DNA of 64,000 bases from UBA1227 sp045642705 (GTDB lineage Bacteria > Bacillota > Clostridia > Oscillospirales > Acutalibacteraceae): the NCBI GenBank assembly GCA_045642705.1, contig JAZUJK010000008.1:34083-98082 (forward strand). The letters are read 5' to 3'. Positions 44,175 through 53,122 of the stretch are shown one piece after another. Within the stretch, counting starts at the first letter, position 1. Each line of letters starts with the position of its first letter. The notes beneath the pieces were generated by a model. It saw nothing but the letters and a program-made list of their open reading frames with translations, had not been told where the DNA came from and searched no databases. A program made the position numbers and the translations under genes.

Positions 44175-45236
44175 TCAACAACAATAGATATTGGTTTCCC
44201 AGTCAGGTATATAAGGATGATGACGTAGGAAAATCTTATATTCTGGATTTAGTTTTTTTACGAGAAGCGGAAGTGTAAATATGTCTCCTGTTCTGTGATA
44301 AGCCGAAATAGCAAGTTTAGGCTTGTATTCTATGAGAGTAGCCTTTAAGCCTTCTAATGTCTCTGCTTCGGCACCCTCGACATCCATCTTGATATATGTG
44401 GCAGAACGGCCACCGAGCACTGAGTCGACATCTGTTGTATGAACAGCAGTTTCACCATTTCCAGTTATATTGGAATTGCGGCCGCCGCCACCTTCAAAGT
44501 TTACAACTCTCTTGTCAGACCATGATGCCTTATTGATAAACTCAGCATTGTCGAGGCTGCCCATATTCTCGAGGAGTTTCTGATAGTTTTTAATATCAGG
44601 CTCGAGTGCATAGATGTAGTCATACAGTCCATGAGTCATAAGCAGAAACTCCTCGACTGTATCACCGCGATATGCTCCGAGATCCACATATGTCTCATGC
44701 TCATCGAGTTTGATTATATTTTGAAATACTTCGTCGCGCTCGCTCTCGCAGTCGAACAGATATTTTATCTTGCCAGAGATGCGATATTCGAGCGAATTTC
44801 TAAATACAAGTCTTGACTGTTCGTCTGCGAGGAGCTTATAGGTCTCCTCTATTTCAGACGCATACTTATCGAGCGTCTCAATAGAGAAATAATCATCACC
44901 AAATACAGGTACACATGGCGCGAGCACCTCGTATTTCTCAGATATCTCTCTTATATATTCCAGCATATCGCGGCGGAAAATTGCGAATGCAAGAACAATT
45001 ACACAGTCATCATATTTGTCGAGAATATCTTGATAGCGTAGGAGTTTATAGCCATGAAACTCCCTATCACCACGATAGAATGTATCACTCATAAATATGT
45101 CAGACACGGTGATTCCATACTTATCGAAAACTGAGAATATCTTATCTGCCCCATTGCCAGTGCCATACATGACAATAGGTTTGTTACAGGACCTAAGATA
45201 GGTCCACACATCAGTTTTTTCAACAAGTTCTATCAT
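44175..45236 (-). CDS. FkbM-family methyltransferase with N-terminal Rossmann-like domain
   Basis: 353 residues. The N-terminal 110 residues contain VMYGTGNGADKIFSVFDKYG, a Rossmann-like fold common in polysaccharide-modifying proteins. The C-terminal part is an FkbM methyltransferase: YVDLGAYRGDTVEEF (SAM binding), ALEPD, and KMDVEGAEAETLEGLK, ending HHPYIPDWETNIYCC. Such proteins methylate sugars or small molecules. It is preceded by a terminator and has no polysaccharide genes beside it. Confidence 0.85.
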   Translation of the reverse strand: MIELVEKTDVWTYLRSCNKPIVMYGTGNGADKIFSVFDKYGITVSDIFMSDTFYRGDREFHGYKLLRYQDILDKYDDCVIVLAFAIFRRDMLEYIREISEKYEVLAPCVPVFGDDYFSIETLDKYASEIEETYKLLADEQSRLVFRNSLEYRISGKIKYLFDCESERDEVFQNIIKLDEHETYVDLGAYRGDTVEEFLLMTHGLYDYIYALEPDIKNYQKLLENMGSLDNAEFINKASWSDKRVVNFEGGGGRNSNITGNGETAVHTTDVDSVLGGRSATYIKMDVEGAEAETLEGLKATLIEYKPKLAISAYHRTGDIFTLPLLVKKLNPEYKIFLRHHPYIPDWETNIYCC

Positions 45237-45250
45237 AATATCCTCAAAAC

Positions 45251-45284
45251 AAAAAATAAGGCGACGACAATCTGCCGCCGCCTT
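45251..45284 (-). terminator. Terminator after ispH-rpsA
   Basis: 12-bp stem with two G-U pairs on the minus strand (45273-45284 with 45258-45269), then ATTTTTTGTTTTG. Confidence 0.83.
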
Positions 45285-45295
45285 GATTAATCTAA

Positions 45296-47335
45296 TTATT
45301 CCTCTACAGGAGCTTCTTCAGCTGGAGCTGCTTCCTCAACAGGTGTCTCTGTTGATGCAACAACCTCTGTCTCAGCTGCTGGAGCCTCTTCCTCAGCTGG
45401 CTCGATAAGAGCACGGATTGAGAGGCTAACGCGCTTCTTGTCATAGTCGATCTCTGTGATCTTAGCCTTTACTGTCTCACCTGCTGTGAGTGCATCCTGT
45501 GGCTTCTCAATATGACGATCAGCAATCTGTGAAATATGGATGAGACCATCGATACCATCGATAACATTTGCAAATGCTCCAAATGCTGTCATTCCAACGA
45601 TCTTAGCATCGATTACATCGCCTACTTCATAAGTCTTCTTTAGGATAGCCCAAGGATTGTCCTCGTCCTTCTTGTATCCAAGAGAAATCTTATTGTTGTC
45701 AAGAGCCTTGATAAATACTTCAACTGTGTCACCGATTGAAAGTACTTCTGATGGATGCTTAATGCGCTTCCATGAAAGCTCTGAAATATGAATCATACCA
45801 TCAACGCCACCGATGTCAACGAAAGCGCCATAGTTTGTAAGTGACTTAACAACGCCTGTATAAACCTGGCCAACCTCAGCCTGCTCCCAGAACTTCTCCT
45901 GTGCCTCACGGCGAGCATTAGATGCAAAAGCCTTAATTGAACCAACAGCACGACGACGCTGCTTGATAACTTCAATAATTTTGAATGTAACCTTGGTCTT
46001 GAGAAGAGCATCCATTGGCTCATCTCTGCCAACTCCTGTAAGTGAACCAGGAATGAATACGCGAACACCCTTCTGTGTTGTAGCGATGATACCGCCCTTG
46101 ATGATATCAGTAACAGTACCTTCTACCTGATCACCAGACTCAACAGCTGCTTCGAGTTCATCCCAAGCATTAGCGCTGTCGAAACGCTTCTTAGAGCACA
46201 TGATTGTGCCTTCAACGTCATTAGTCTTCATGATGATAACATTTATCTCATCGCCAACTTTAGCTTCCTCAGCTGGGTTAGCGTTTGGATCAAATGACCA
46301 CTCGTTGTAAGAAATGTAACCAGTCTGTTTCCTTCCTATATCAATCTGAACCTCAGTAGGTGTGATACCAACAATGATACCCTTTACCTTCTGATCAGTA
46401 GACATGTTATTGAGGTTCTCCTCTAGCATTGCAGCGAAATCCTCTTCAACAATATTTGTTTCTTTTACTTCAGACATAGCCTCAAGTACCTCCTTTATTA
46501 TAGCCCATGGCGTAGAAGCCCCGGCTGTGACACCTATGGTGCTTGAACCGATTAGGAAGTTTCTGTCGAAATCCTTAGCTGATTCAATGAGACAGGTTTT
46601 ACAGTTTTCTTTACAGATGTTATAAAGTTTCACTGTATTGGATGAGTGCGTCGACCCTATAACGACCATCGCATCGCACTTTTTAGAAAGACTCTCTGCC
46701 TCTTTTTGTCTTTCTTCCGTAGCTTTACATATTGTATCAAATATATGTGTATTTGTATATATTAAATTTAACTTTTTTATACAATTACTCCATTCCGTCA
46801 AGGAAAAAGTAGTTTGACTTACAACATATATCTCAGATTTATCCAGTTTAGCCTTGTTGTTTTCCAGGATAGCATCTAATTCCTTTTCGTTTGTAAATAC
46901 GAAATATTCACAGCTACAGAAGCCTAAAATTCCAATTACTTCTGGATGTTTTTCGTCTCCTGCGACCAGCAGAACTGAGCCATCTTTTGGAATATTTTCT
47001 ACTATTTTATGAATCTTGGAAACAAATGGACAAGTCGCATCGAGATAAGTGATATCCGACTTTTCAAAGTATTCATAAACCTCCCTTGGAACGCCGTGAG
47101 CGCGTATAACCGCTTTTGCGTTCTCAGGGATTTTTAAATAGTCCTCTTCAATCTTGATTCCAAGATTTTTCATCTTGTTGTTGATGGAGTTGTTGTGTAT
47201 AAGTTCTCCCAATGTATAGCCATTTTCCGAGCCATGTTCGCGGAAGAAAAAAATTGCATTTTTAATTGCTCTATCAACACCAAAACAGAAACCTGCATGC
47301 TCCGCAAGTATTATTTCACGTTGTCCTTGTCCCAT
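45296..47335 (-). CDS. ispH-rpsA: IspH-ribosomal protein S1 fusion
   Basis: 679 residues. Residues 1 to about 285 are 4-hydroxy-3-methylbut-2-enyl diphosphate reductase, the last step of the MEP isoprenoid pathway: C17 in HAGFCFGV, DATCPFV and FDTICKATEERQ give the three Fe-S cysteines, with RAHGVPREVYE and EKHPEV as substrate residues. From about 310 there are four S1 RNA-binding repeats and an Ala/Glu/Pro-rich acidic tail. This fusion is known in Clostridia. It overlaps plsC by 25 bases in the conserved order cmk-plsC-ispH. Confidence 0.95.
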   Translation of the reverse strand: MGQGQREIILAEHAGFCFGVDRAIKNAIFFFREHGSENGYTLGELIHNNSINNKMKNLGIKIEEDYLKIPENAKAVIRAHGVPREVYEYFEKSDITYLDATCPFVSKIHKIVENIPKDGSVLLVAGDEKHPEVIGILGFCSCEYFVFTNEKELDAILENNKAKLDKSEIYVVSQTTFSLTEWSNCIKKLNLIYTNTHIFDTICKATEERQKEAESLSKKCDAMVVIGSTHSSNTVKLYNICKENCKTCLIESAKDFDRNFLIGSSTIGVTAGASTPWAIIKEVLEAMSEVKETNIVEEDFAAMLEENLNNMSTDQKVKGIIVGITPTEVQIDIGRKQTGYISYNEWSFDPNANPAEEAKVGDEINVIIMKTNDVEGTIMCSKKRFDSANAWDELEAAVESGDQVEGTVTDIIKGGIIATTQKGVRVFIPGSLTGVGRDEPMDALLKTKVTFKIIEVIKQRRRAVGSIKAFASNARREAQEKFWEQAEVGQVYTGVVKSLTNYGAFVDIGGVDGMIHISELSWKRIKHPSEVLSIGDTVEVFIKALDNNKISLGYKKDEDNPWAILKKTYEVGDVIDAKIVGMTAFGAFANVIDGIDGLIHISQIADRHIEKPQDALTAGETVKAKITEIDYDKKRVSLSIRALIEPAEEEAPAAETEVVASTETPVEEAAPAEEAPVEE

Positions 47336-48042
47336 TCTTCACAGATCCTATCCATGATAAGTTTAGTTGCTGCTTTTAGTTCAGCTGATTTTGCCTTTTC
47401 AGAGAATCCAAAATCGGAATATTCAATGAGTTTTCCGAAACGTACAACAACATGTGGAGCTTTGCCATTTGCAGGGTTCTTCTCAATATGAATTGATACA
47501 GGAAGAACTGGTGTCTGTGCCTCACGAACAATAAGTGCTACGCCGTTTTTAACCTCATTATCAGGTCTGCCAAGTTCCTTATCTCTTGTTCCCTGTGGGA
47601 AGATAAGAAGAGCAAAATTTTCCTTCAGTATACGGATAGCAAAATTGAGTGATTTTCTATCAGATGTACCACGCTTAACTGGGAAACCATTTAGAATAAG
47701 AAGTGGCCATTTTGTATAGAAAGTATGGAAGAACTCTTCCTTGGCCATAAAATACATTGTTCTAGATCTTCTGTCTCTGCTCATAGCATAGACAATTGTA
47801 ATAGGATCAAAGCCTGATGCATGATTTGAAGCAAGAAGTACTTTACCAGTCGTTGGTATATTCTCAGTACCATAAACTTCTACACCATTAAACTTAATCT
47901 TATCAACCAATAGATGAGCAATAGGATATAAAACTGCATAGAGAGTTCTATGCTCCTTTAGGTCCTTGTCCCAATTGTAGTTGTATTCTTTCTCGCTATA
48001 GAACTTCAATTTGTCCTTATTAGTGATAATTTGTTCAGCCAT
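47311..48042 (-). CDS. plsC: 1-acyl-sn-glycerol-3-phosphate acyltransferase
   Basis: 243 residues. NHASGFDPI (HX4D catalytic motif), GFPVKRGTSDRKSL and FPQGTRDKE (glycerophosphate-binding motif III) place it in the PlsC family, which makes phosphatidic acid from lysophosphatidate. One N-terminal membrane-associated segment (about 28-45) is possible. It overlaps cmk by 8 bases and ispH-rpsA by 25. Confidence 0.93.
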   Translation of the reverse strand: MAEQIITNKDKLKFYSEKEYNYNWDKDLKEHRTLYAVLYPIAHLLVDKIKFNGVEVYGTENIPTTGKVLLASNHASGFDPITIVYAMSRDRRSRTMYFMAKEEFFHTFYTKWPLLILNGFPVKRGTSDRKSLNFAIRILKENFALLIFPQGTRDKELGRPDNEVKNGVALIVREAQTPVLPVSIHIEKNPANGKAPHVVVRFGKLIEYSDFGFSEKAKSAELKAATKLIMDRICEEWDKDNVK

Positions 48043-48703
48043 TTTTCTTTTCCTCTACTAGTGATTTTATTTTGGATTTTACCTCATCAAAAGTCATATC
48101 TGATGTATCGAGTAAAATTGCATCATCAGCCTGTTTAAGCGGTGCAATTTCTCTGTGTGAGTCCTGATAATCGCGCTCATTAAGGTCACTCAAAATGTCA
48201 TCGAAACTTACGTCCTGTCCCTTGGCAACAAGCTCATCATAGCGGCGTTTTGCTCGTACTTCTGGGCTTGCTGTAAGGAAGATTTTGAGCTGTGCATTTG
48301 GAAGTACTACTGTACCGATATCACGGCCATCCATAAGACAGTTATTCTCAGCTGCGATTTTCTGCTGCAAGTCAAATAAGAACTGACGAACAGCAGGAAT
48401 TGCTGAGACATTAGATGCTGCCATTGATGCCTCTGGGAGTCTGATATCTGTCGATACATCCTCACCATTTAATGTGACTTTCTGCTCACCATTTTCGAAA
48501 ACTAGATTGACATCTATATCTGTTAAGAGAGAAGTTATCTCTTCAACATTCTTAGTATCGAGACCACGGCGAAGTGCTCCGAGTCCCACAGCACGATATA
48601 GTGCTCCTGTATCTACATAAATAAAGCCAAGCTCCTTGGATACAGCACGGCAGATTGTGCTCTTACCAGCGCCGCCAGGACCATCTACAGCAATATTAAA
48701 CAT
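48035..48703 (-). CDS. cmk: Cytidylate kinase
   Basis: 222 residues. It phosphorylates CMP and dCMP with ATP. The P-loop DGPGGAGKSTICR, MDGRDIGTVVLPNA and ARAKRRYDEL-like lid (VRAKRRYDELVAKG) are standard for Cmk. It follows the BaiN-like gene by 12 bases and overlaps plsC, in a conserved clostridial operon. Confidence 0.96.
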   Translation of the reverse strand: MFNIAVDGPGGAGKSTICRAVSKELGFIYVDTGALYRAVGLGALRRGLDTKNVEEITSLLTDIDVNLVFENGEQKVTLNGEDVSTDIRLPEASMAASNVSAIPAVRQFLFDLQQKIAAENNCLMDGRDIGTVVLPNAQLKIFLTASPEVRAKRRYDELVAKGQDVSFDDILSDLNERDYQDSHREIAPLKQADDAILLDTSDMTFDEVKSKIKSLVEEKKNG

Positions 48704-48715
48704 AATTTTCCTCCA

Positions 48716-49960
48716 TTAAACATTCATACCTGCGAGATAGCCAGTTGAAAATGCTATCTGCAAGTTAAAGCCGCCTGTATAGGCGTCTACATCAATAATC
48801 TCACCGGCAAAATATAGTCCATTTACAAGTTTCGATTGCATTGTTCTTGGATCAATCTCCTTAACATCAATGCCTCCGGATGTGATTATTGCCTCCTCTA
48901 TCGGTCTAAATTTCGATAGCGGAATTGAAAAGTTTTTAAGTATAAAACTAAGCGCATGGCGCTCAACTTTTGTAAGTTGATTTACTTTCTTAGTAGGCTC
49001 AATACCTGTTCTCTCAATGACAATTGGAATCATCTTGGATGGTAGTAGTCCACCGAGAGAATTTTGAAAGTCCTTATTAGAATTTGCGAGAAAATCTCTC
49101 TGAATTCTATAATCAAGTTGCTCTTCTTTTAGAGCCGGTTTTAGGTCAATAACAAGTGAATATTGACCATCAGTGATAGTTCTAATATGTGAACTTGCAC
49201 TGAGAACTGTCGGACCAGATACGCCAAAATGTGTGAAAAGAAGTTCACCAAAATCACGATAGATTGGCTTTCCAGACTTGGTCTCAACTATCTTAATTCC
49301 GACATTTTTAAGTGCTAGACCCTGCATTGCTTTACAGCAAGGGTCATCTGATTCGATAGGTACAAGCGACGGGCTGAGAGCCGTCACTGTATGGCCACAG
49401 AGGCGTGCGATAGCATAGCCGTCGCCTGTGCTGCCTGTAGCGGGATAAGACATACCACCTGTGGCAAGGATAACCTTGTCACAGTCATATGTTTTACCGC
49501 TCTCACAGAGCACGCCAGTAACGGTTTTCTGCACGTCGCTGTCTTCGCTCAGTATTATCTCAGATACTCTGTCATGAATTAGTTTGACGTTGCTCTTCTT
49601 GAGATACGAGAAGAGCGCGTCAACTATATCTACAGATTTATCAGAAACCGGGAACACGCGGTCGCCCCTCTCAACCTTGAGTGGGACTCCGAGTTCCTCA
49701 AAAAGTGACATTGTGTCATATGTCATAAACTGTGACAACGCGCTATAGAGAAAGCGTCCGTTTACCGGCACATTGTCGATAAACTCCTTCACATCGGAGC
49801 ACGCGTTTGTCACGTTGCAGCGGCCTTTGCCGGTAATCATAATCTTGCGGCCAATTCTCGCATTGCGCTCCAGCAGGAGTACTTCGTTCCCCTGCCTTGC
49901 CGCAGTTGAGGCCGCAAGCGCACCGGCTGCGCCCGCACCAATTACAATTACTTTACTCAT
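48716..49960 (-). CDS. HI0933/BaiN-like NAD(P)/FAD-dependent oxidoreductase
   Basis: 414 residues. GAGAAGALAASTAARQGNEV is the FAD-binding dinucleotide fold, followed by GRKIMITGKGRCNVTNAC, ATGGMSYPATGSTGDGY and the C-terminal GEIIDVDAYTGGFNLQIAFS, all diagnostic of the HI0933 family. BaiN of clostridia reduces a bile-acid intermediate, but most members have no known substrate. It overlaps the RpiR regulator by 8 bases. Confidence 0.9.
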   Translation of the reverse strand: MSKVIVIGAGAAGALAASTAARQGNEVLLLERNARIGRKIMITGKGRCNVTNACSDVKEFIDNVPVNGRFLYSALSQFMTYDTMSLFEELGVPLKVERGDRVFPVSDKSVDIVDALFSYLKKSNVKLIHDRVSEIILSEDSDVQKTVTGVLCESGKTYDCDKVILATGGMSYPATGSTGDGYAIARLCGHTVTALSPSLVPIESDDPCCKAMQGLALKNVGIKIVETKSGKPIYRDFGELLFTHFGVSGPTVLSASSHIRTITDGQYSLVIDLKPALKEEQLDYRIQRDFLANSNKDFQNSLGGLLPSKMIPIVIERTGIEPTKKVNQLTKVERHALSFILKNFSIPLSKFRPIEEAIITSGGIDVKEIDPRTMQSKLVNGLYFAGEIIDVDAYTGGFNLQIAFSTGYLAGMNV

Positions 49961-50828
49961 TGATTATGTCCTCGGAAGTTTCATAAACATCATATTTATC
50001 CCAGATGTTTTCAAGTTCTGAGAACGTATCAAGTACCTCATCACGCTGTTTCGTTGTAGCCTCTACAATCAGCGCATTGATAAGGCTCATTGGAGCAACA
50101 AGCGAATCAACGAATGATGCCATATTGCTCTTGGCTAGCAATACATAGTCTGCAACAGGAACAATAGGTGAAGAATTGCTATCGGTGATAGCAATAATCT
50201 TGGCGCCCTTATCCTTGATATAGTCAAGTGTATTGACAACAGCCTTGGAATAACGTGGGAATGAGAGAGCTATACATACATCATTTTTCTTGATTTTGAA
50301 TGCTTTTTCGAACATCTCAGATGCACTTGCAGTATCGATAAGTACAACATTGTCATAGATCATCTTGAAATAGAAATAGATAAATTCTGCAAGTGGAGCT
50401 GAACTGCGTATACCAAGGATATATATCTTGCCAGCACTATTGATTGCCTCAGCTGCATTCTTGAAATCTTCACGAGAGATATTATTCAGAGTTTCTTTTA
50501 TAGATGCTCTATCGTCTGTTAGGACCTTAGTTAAAACATCCTCACCAGACATGCGATAACTTGCAACTTCCATTCTCTGAAGAGAAGTAAGCTGTCCCTT
50601 GATATCCTCTTGAAGTGCATCCTGAAACTCCGGATATCCCTCAAATCCTAAATGCATGGCAAAACGGACAACAGTGGACTCACTGATGTCTGTCTCTGCG
50701 CCGAGCTTCGCTGCCGTATAATATGCGGCTTTCTCATAATTGTTTAGAACGAAATCCGCAATTTTCTTGTGGCTCTTGGATAGGCTCGGATAAATATCTT
50801 CAATTTTCGAGAGCAATGATTTACTCAT
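49953..50828 (-). CDS. MurR/RpiR-family transcriptional regulator
   Basis: 291 residues. N-terminal helix-turn-helix of the RpiR type (about 1-77; LGAETDISESTVVRFAMHLG) and a C-terminal SIS sugar-isomerase domain (about 125-260; KIYILGIRSSAPLAEFIYFY) that normally senses a phosphosugar. Its target is unknown; no sugar-catabolic genes are adjacent. It sits between the AI-2E-like membrane gene and the BaiN-like gene in one minus-strand unit. Confidence 0.92.
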   Translation of the reverse strand: MSKSLLSKIEDIYPSLSKSHKKIADFVLNNYEKAAYYTAAKLGAETDISESTVVRFAMHLGFEGYPEFQDALQEDIKGQLTSLQRMEVASYRMSGEDVLTKVLTDDRASIKETLNNISREDFKNAAEAINSAGKIYILGIRSSAPLAEFIYFYFKMIYDNVVLIDTASASEMFEKAFKIKKNDVCIALSFPRYSKAVVNTLDYIKDKGAKIIAITDSNSSPIVPVADYVLLAKSNMASFVDSLVAPMSLINALIVEATTKQRDEVLDTFSELENIWDKYDVYETSEDIINE

Positions 50829-50850
50829 TTCTCATATCCCCGCTAAATAA

Positions 50851-51465
50851 TTATTTTTCGTCAACGTCTACTACGTCATTTGTTATATCAATAGCATTGT
50901 CCTTCTTTAGAAGGTTGTTGATAAGATTGCCATTGAGTTTTGAATCTGGATGGAAGTTGAGATAGATCTTCTTGCCTGTTGTATAAACAATTGGAACTAC
51001 GATAAGACCAATAGCTGAACCAACTGTACCTGGGAAGATAACCCAACCAAGTACTGCTGCAATTGCCTCTTCAAGTGGGCTTACACCGAGTGACTTGCCG
51101 CGTACGAATGGTTCAATAATCTGCTTGATAACCATGATTACAGCGAAAACAACAAGGATGGCTTCACCATTAATGCTATCGCCTACAAGCATAGCAATTA
51201 CAGCCCATGGGAGCATTGTGATTGTGATACCGAGAACTGGGATAGCATCGATTATTGCGATAACGAGTGCGATAAGTGGGATAAGAAGATCTGGTGCAAC
51301 ACCATAGCCTTGACCCATAAGCTTTTTCTCAACAACTATATCAGCAATGATAAGTCCTACGAGAACAAGTACAAATGTGATAAGTGACATCTTAGCCTGT
51401 GACTTTACCCATTTCTTGCCATTTGTTTTGATTTCGTTGATAAAATCTGAAAAACTACTGTACAT
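50851..51465 (-). CDS. AI-2E transporter-family (YtvI-like) protein, half length
   Basis: 204 residues with about four to five membrane segments. PDLLIPLIALVIAIIDAIPV, ITMLPWAVIAMLVGD, IIEPFVRGKSLGVSPL and GSAIGLIVVP match the conserved C-terminal half of the AI-2E transporter/YtvI family, whose full members are about 340-370 residues. The N-terminal half is absent, and a proper start with GGAGGAATCGAC upstream indicates a genuine short protein rather than a frameshift. Possible roles are small-molecule efflux or ion exchange. Confidence 0.75.
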   Translation of the reverse strand: MYSSFSDFINEIKTNGKKWVKSQAKMSLITFVLVLVGLIIADIVVEKKLMGQGYGVAPDLLIPLIALVIAIIDAIPVLGITITMLPWAVIAMLVGDSINGEAILVVFAVIMVIKQIIEPFVRGKSLGVSPLEEAIAAVLGWVIFPGTVGSAIGLIVVPIVYTTGKKIYLNFHPDSKLNGNLINNLLKKDNAIDITNDVVDVDEK

Positions 51466-51476
51466 GTCGATTCCTC

Positions 51477-52025
51477 CTAGAATCTAAAGATTTTGCGAAT
51501 TCTGCTGTGCCATTTGTTGTCATAGATTATTGATAGATTGCGGACAACAATATCATAGAAAACAAACGTTATGTTGCCGAGGCCAAGTAAAACGAGGCTC
51601 GTATACTTGCCAAATTCCTCCATCTCCTCCAGAGGAATTGCGAACACATAGATTATCAATAGATAACCCAGCACAACTGAAATATTAAAAACGATAAATT
51701 TGATTACCGTCTTAACAACTTTGTTTTTCACCTTGCCGTCGAGGAAATATTTAAAAATTGTGTAATAGCCAAAGAAGAAAGTGTACATAACAGCAGCTTC
51801 CTTATCAGCAATGACGAGCAAGGATAGAATTGATACAGCAATATAAATATAGATAGACCATTTTAGGCTAAATTCTCTAACTGTAACAATGAGAAGCAGT
51901 CCAGCAAAAGCAGGAACAACATAAGTCATAAATGGGACAAGTGATGATAAAAACATAAACATTACAGACAGCGCTGAGATGATGCCACCGAGCGCGGTCA
52001 GCGCTGTGTTTTTCAACAGAAACAC
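51477..52025 (-). CDS. Integral membrane protein, unknown
   Basis: 182 residues with about five hydrophobic segments and a basic C terminus (HSRIRKIFRF). The N terminus ALTALGGIISALSVMFMFLS resembles small clostridial membrane proteins related to ECF S components or YybS, but no diagnostic motif allows assignment. It heads the minus-strand unit running to ispH-rpsA and lies 11 bases before the AI-2E-like gene. Function unknown. Confidence 0.7.
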   Translation of the reverse strand: MFLLKNTALTALGGIISALSVMFMFLSSLVPFMTYVVPAFAGLLLIVTVREFSLKWSIYIYIAVSILSLLVIADKEAAVMYTFFFGYYTIFKYFLDGKVKNKVVKTVIKFIVFNISVVLGYLLIIYVFAIPLEEMEEFGKYTSLVLLGLGNITFVFYDIVVRNLSIIYDNKWHSRIRKIFRF

Positions 52026-52143
52026 TTCCCCACTTTACAAATTAAAATCTTTTATTAATAATAACTTATTCACCTTGCATTTTCAATAAATAATATATAA
52101 AATATATATTGAATTGTTTAAATTTTATACGGAGGTCAATCCT

Positions 52144-53043
52144 ATGAGTGATATAAACAACGCAGATTTACTCTCTGAAGTTGAAGCATTGCGCGAGGAA
52201 AATGAGCGTCTCAAAACTCGTAACGCCAAGCTCTATAAGGACTGTGTTTCTTTCGCTAAAAAGATTAAAGAAAACGAAAGGTCTGACAGCCGAGTAGCAG
52301 AACTTGAAGCAGAAGTTGCAGAGCTCAAGGCTGCTCTCTCCCGCGAGGCATCAACCGAGCGTCTCCCTGAGTATGTAGAACCAGAAAGTCAGCAGCAACC
52401 AGAGGAGTTCTTATTTGGACCAGGTACAATCCCACCTGAGCCAGAATATGAAGAAGGCGCAATTCCTAAGAATCATTCAACTCATAAAAAGTCTCCATTT
52501 AGAACTTTCATTAGAACAGTTCTCTGGATACTTCTAATAATCGCCCTTATCGTTGGAATCACAAGCGGTGTCGCTTATCTCTTCTCCAACAATTTCAAGG
52601 ATTATGCAATCGCAGGCTATCGCTTTGCTACCGTTACTAACAATGCAATGGCACCAAGCATCAATAGCGATTCAGTCATCCTTATCAAGTATGGCACATT
52701 TGAGGGTATCCCAATCGAGTCCAAAGTTTTGACAACCAAGAACGGTCGTTCTGTTGCCAAGCTAAAAGGTATAGATGTCATCAACGGTGAGAATATTGCA
52801 ACTGTTGAGGACAACCATGGCACTTATTCAGTAAATGAAAAGCAGTTCTATGGCAAAGTTGTCTTCTCTATCCCTTACCTCGGACAAGTAGTTGATTATG
52901 CTTGCGCTAATCAATACTACTACCTCGCAATTGTTGTAGGTAGCAACCTACTCCTTATTGCACTCCTTGTTTTGATTCCATCTAACAAGGCAAGAGCACC
53001 TAAGTTTGGAAAGGATTATACTGTAGAAGATTTCACAATATAA
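52144..53043 (+). CDS. Signal peptidase-like (S26) membrane protein lacking the catalytic serine
   Basis: 299 residues. N-terminal coiled coil (about 5-75), Pro/Glu-rich linker, membrane segment (about 131-155), then an S26/SipW-like fold and a second membrane segment near the C terminus (about 262-284). The usual SGSMEP reads TNNAMAPSI, placing Ala168 where the nucleophilic Ser should be; the typical THR site of the SipW type reads VAKLKG and the KGD site reads TVEDN. YGKVVFSIPYLGQV keeps the late family motif. It is therefore probably a pseudoenzyme. Start chosen at the ATG with GGAGGT upstream, not the earlier in-frame ATG at 52114. Confidence 0.78.
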   Translation: MSDINNADLLSEVEALREENERLKTRNAKLYKDCVSFAKKIKENERSDSRVAELEAEVAELKAALSREASTERLPEYVEPESQQQPEEFLFGPGTIPPEPEYEEGAIPKNHSTHKKSPFRTFIRTVLWILLIIALIVGITSGVAYLFSNNFKDYAIAGYRFATVTNNAMAPSINSDSVILIKYGTFEGIPIESKVLTTKNGRSVAKLKGIDVINGENIATVEDNHGTYSVNEKQFYGKVVFSIPYLGQVVDYACANQYYYLAIVVGSNLLLIALLVLIPSNKARAPKFGKDYTVEDFTI

Positions 53044-53072
53044 TTGAAAATGGACATTTTAGGTGATAAACT
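53044..53072 (+). promoter_or_regulatory. Predicted extended -10 promoter for epimerase gene
   Basis: TTGAAA (53044-53049), 17-base spacer, TAAACT (53067-53072) with a TGA extended -10 element. The first base follows the previous stop codon. Confidence 0.5.
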
Positions 53073-53122
53073 ATTTTGTGTTTAAAAAAATATTTTTTAA
53101 AAAATATATTGGAGGAATAACC

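Noticed and set aside
53085..53108. AT-rich palindrome (A and T runs around TATTTTTTAAAAAATA) before the epimerase gene
   Set aside because: Low-complexity A/T sequence in a leader; symmetry is expected by chance and no further copy was noticed.
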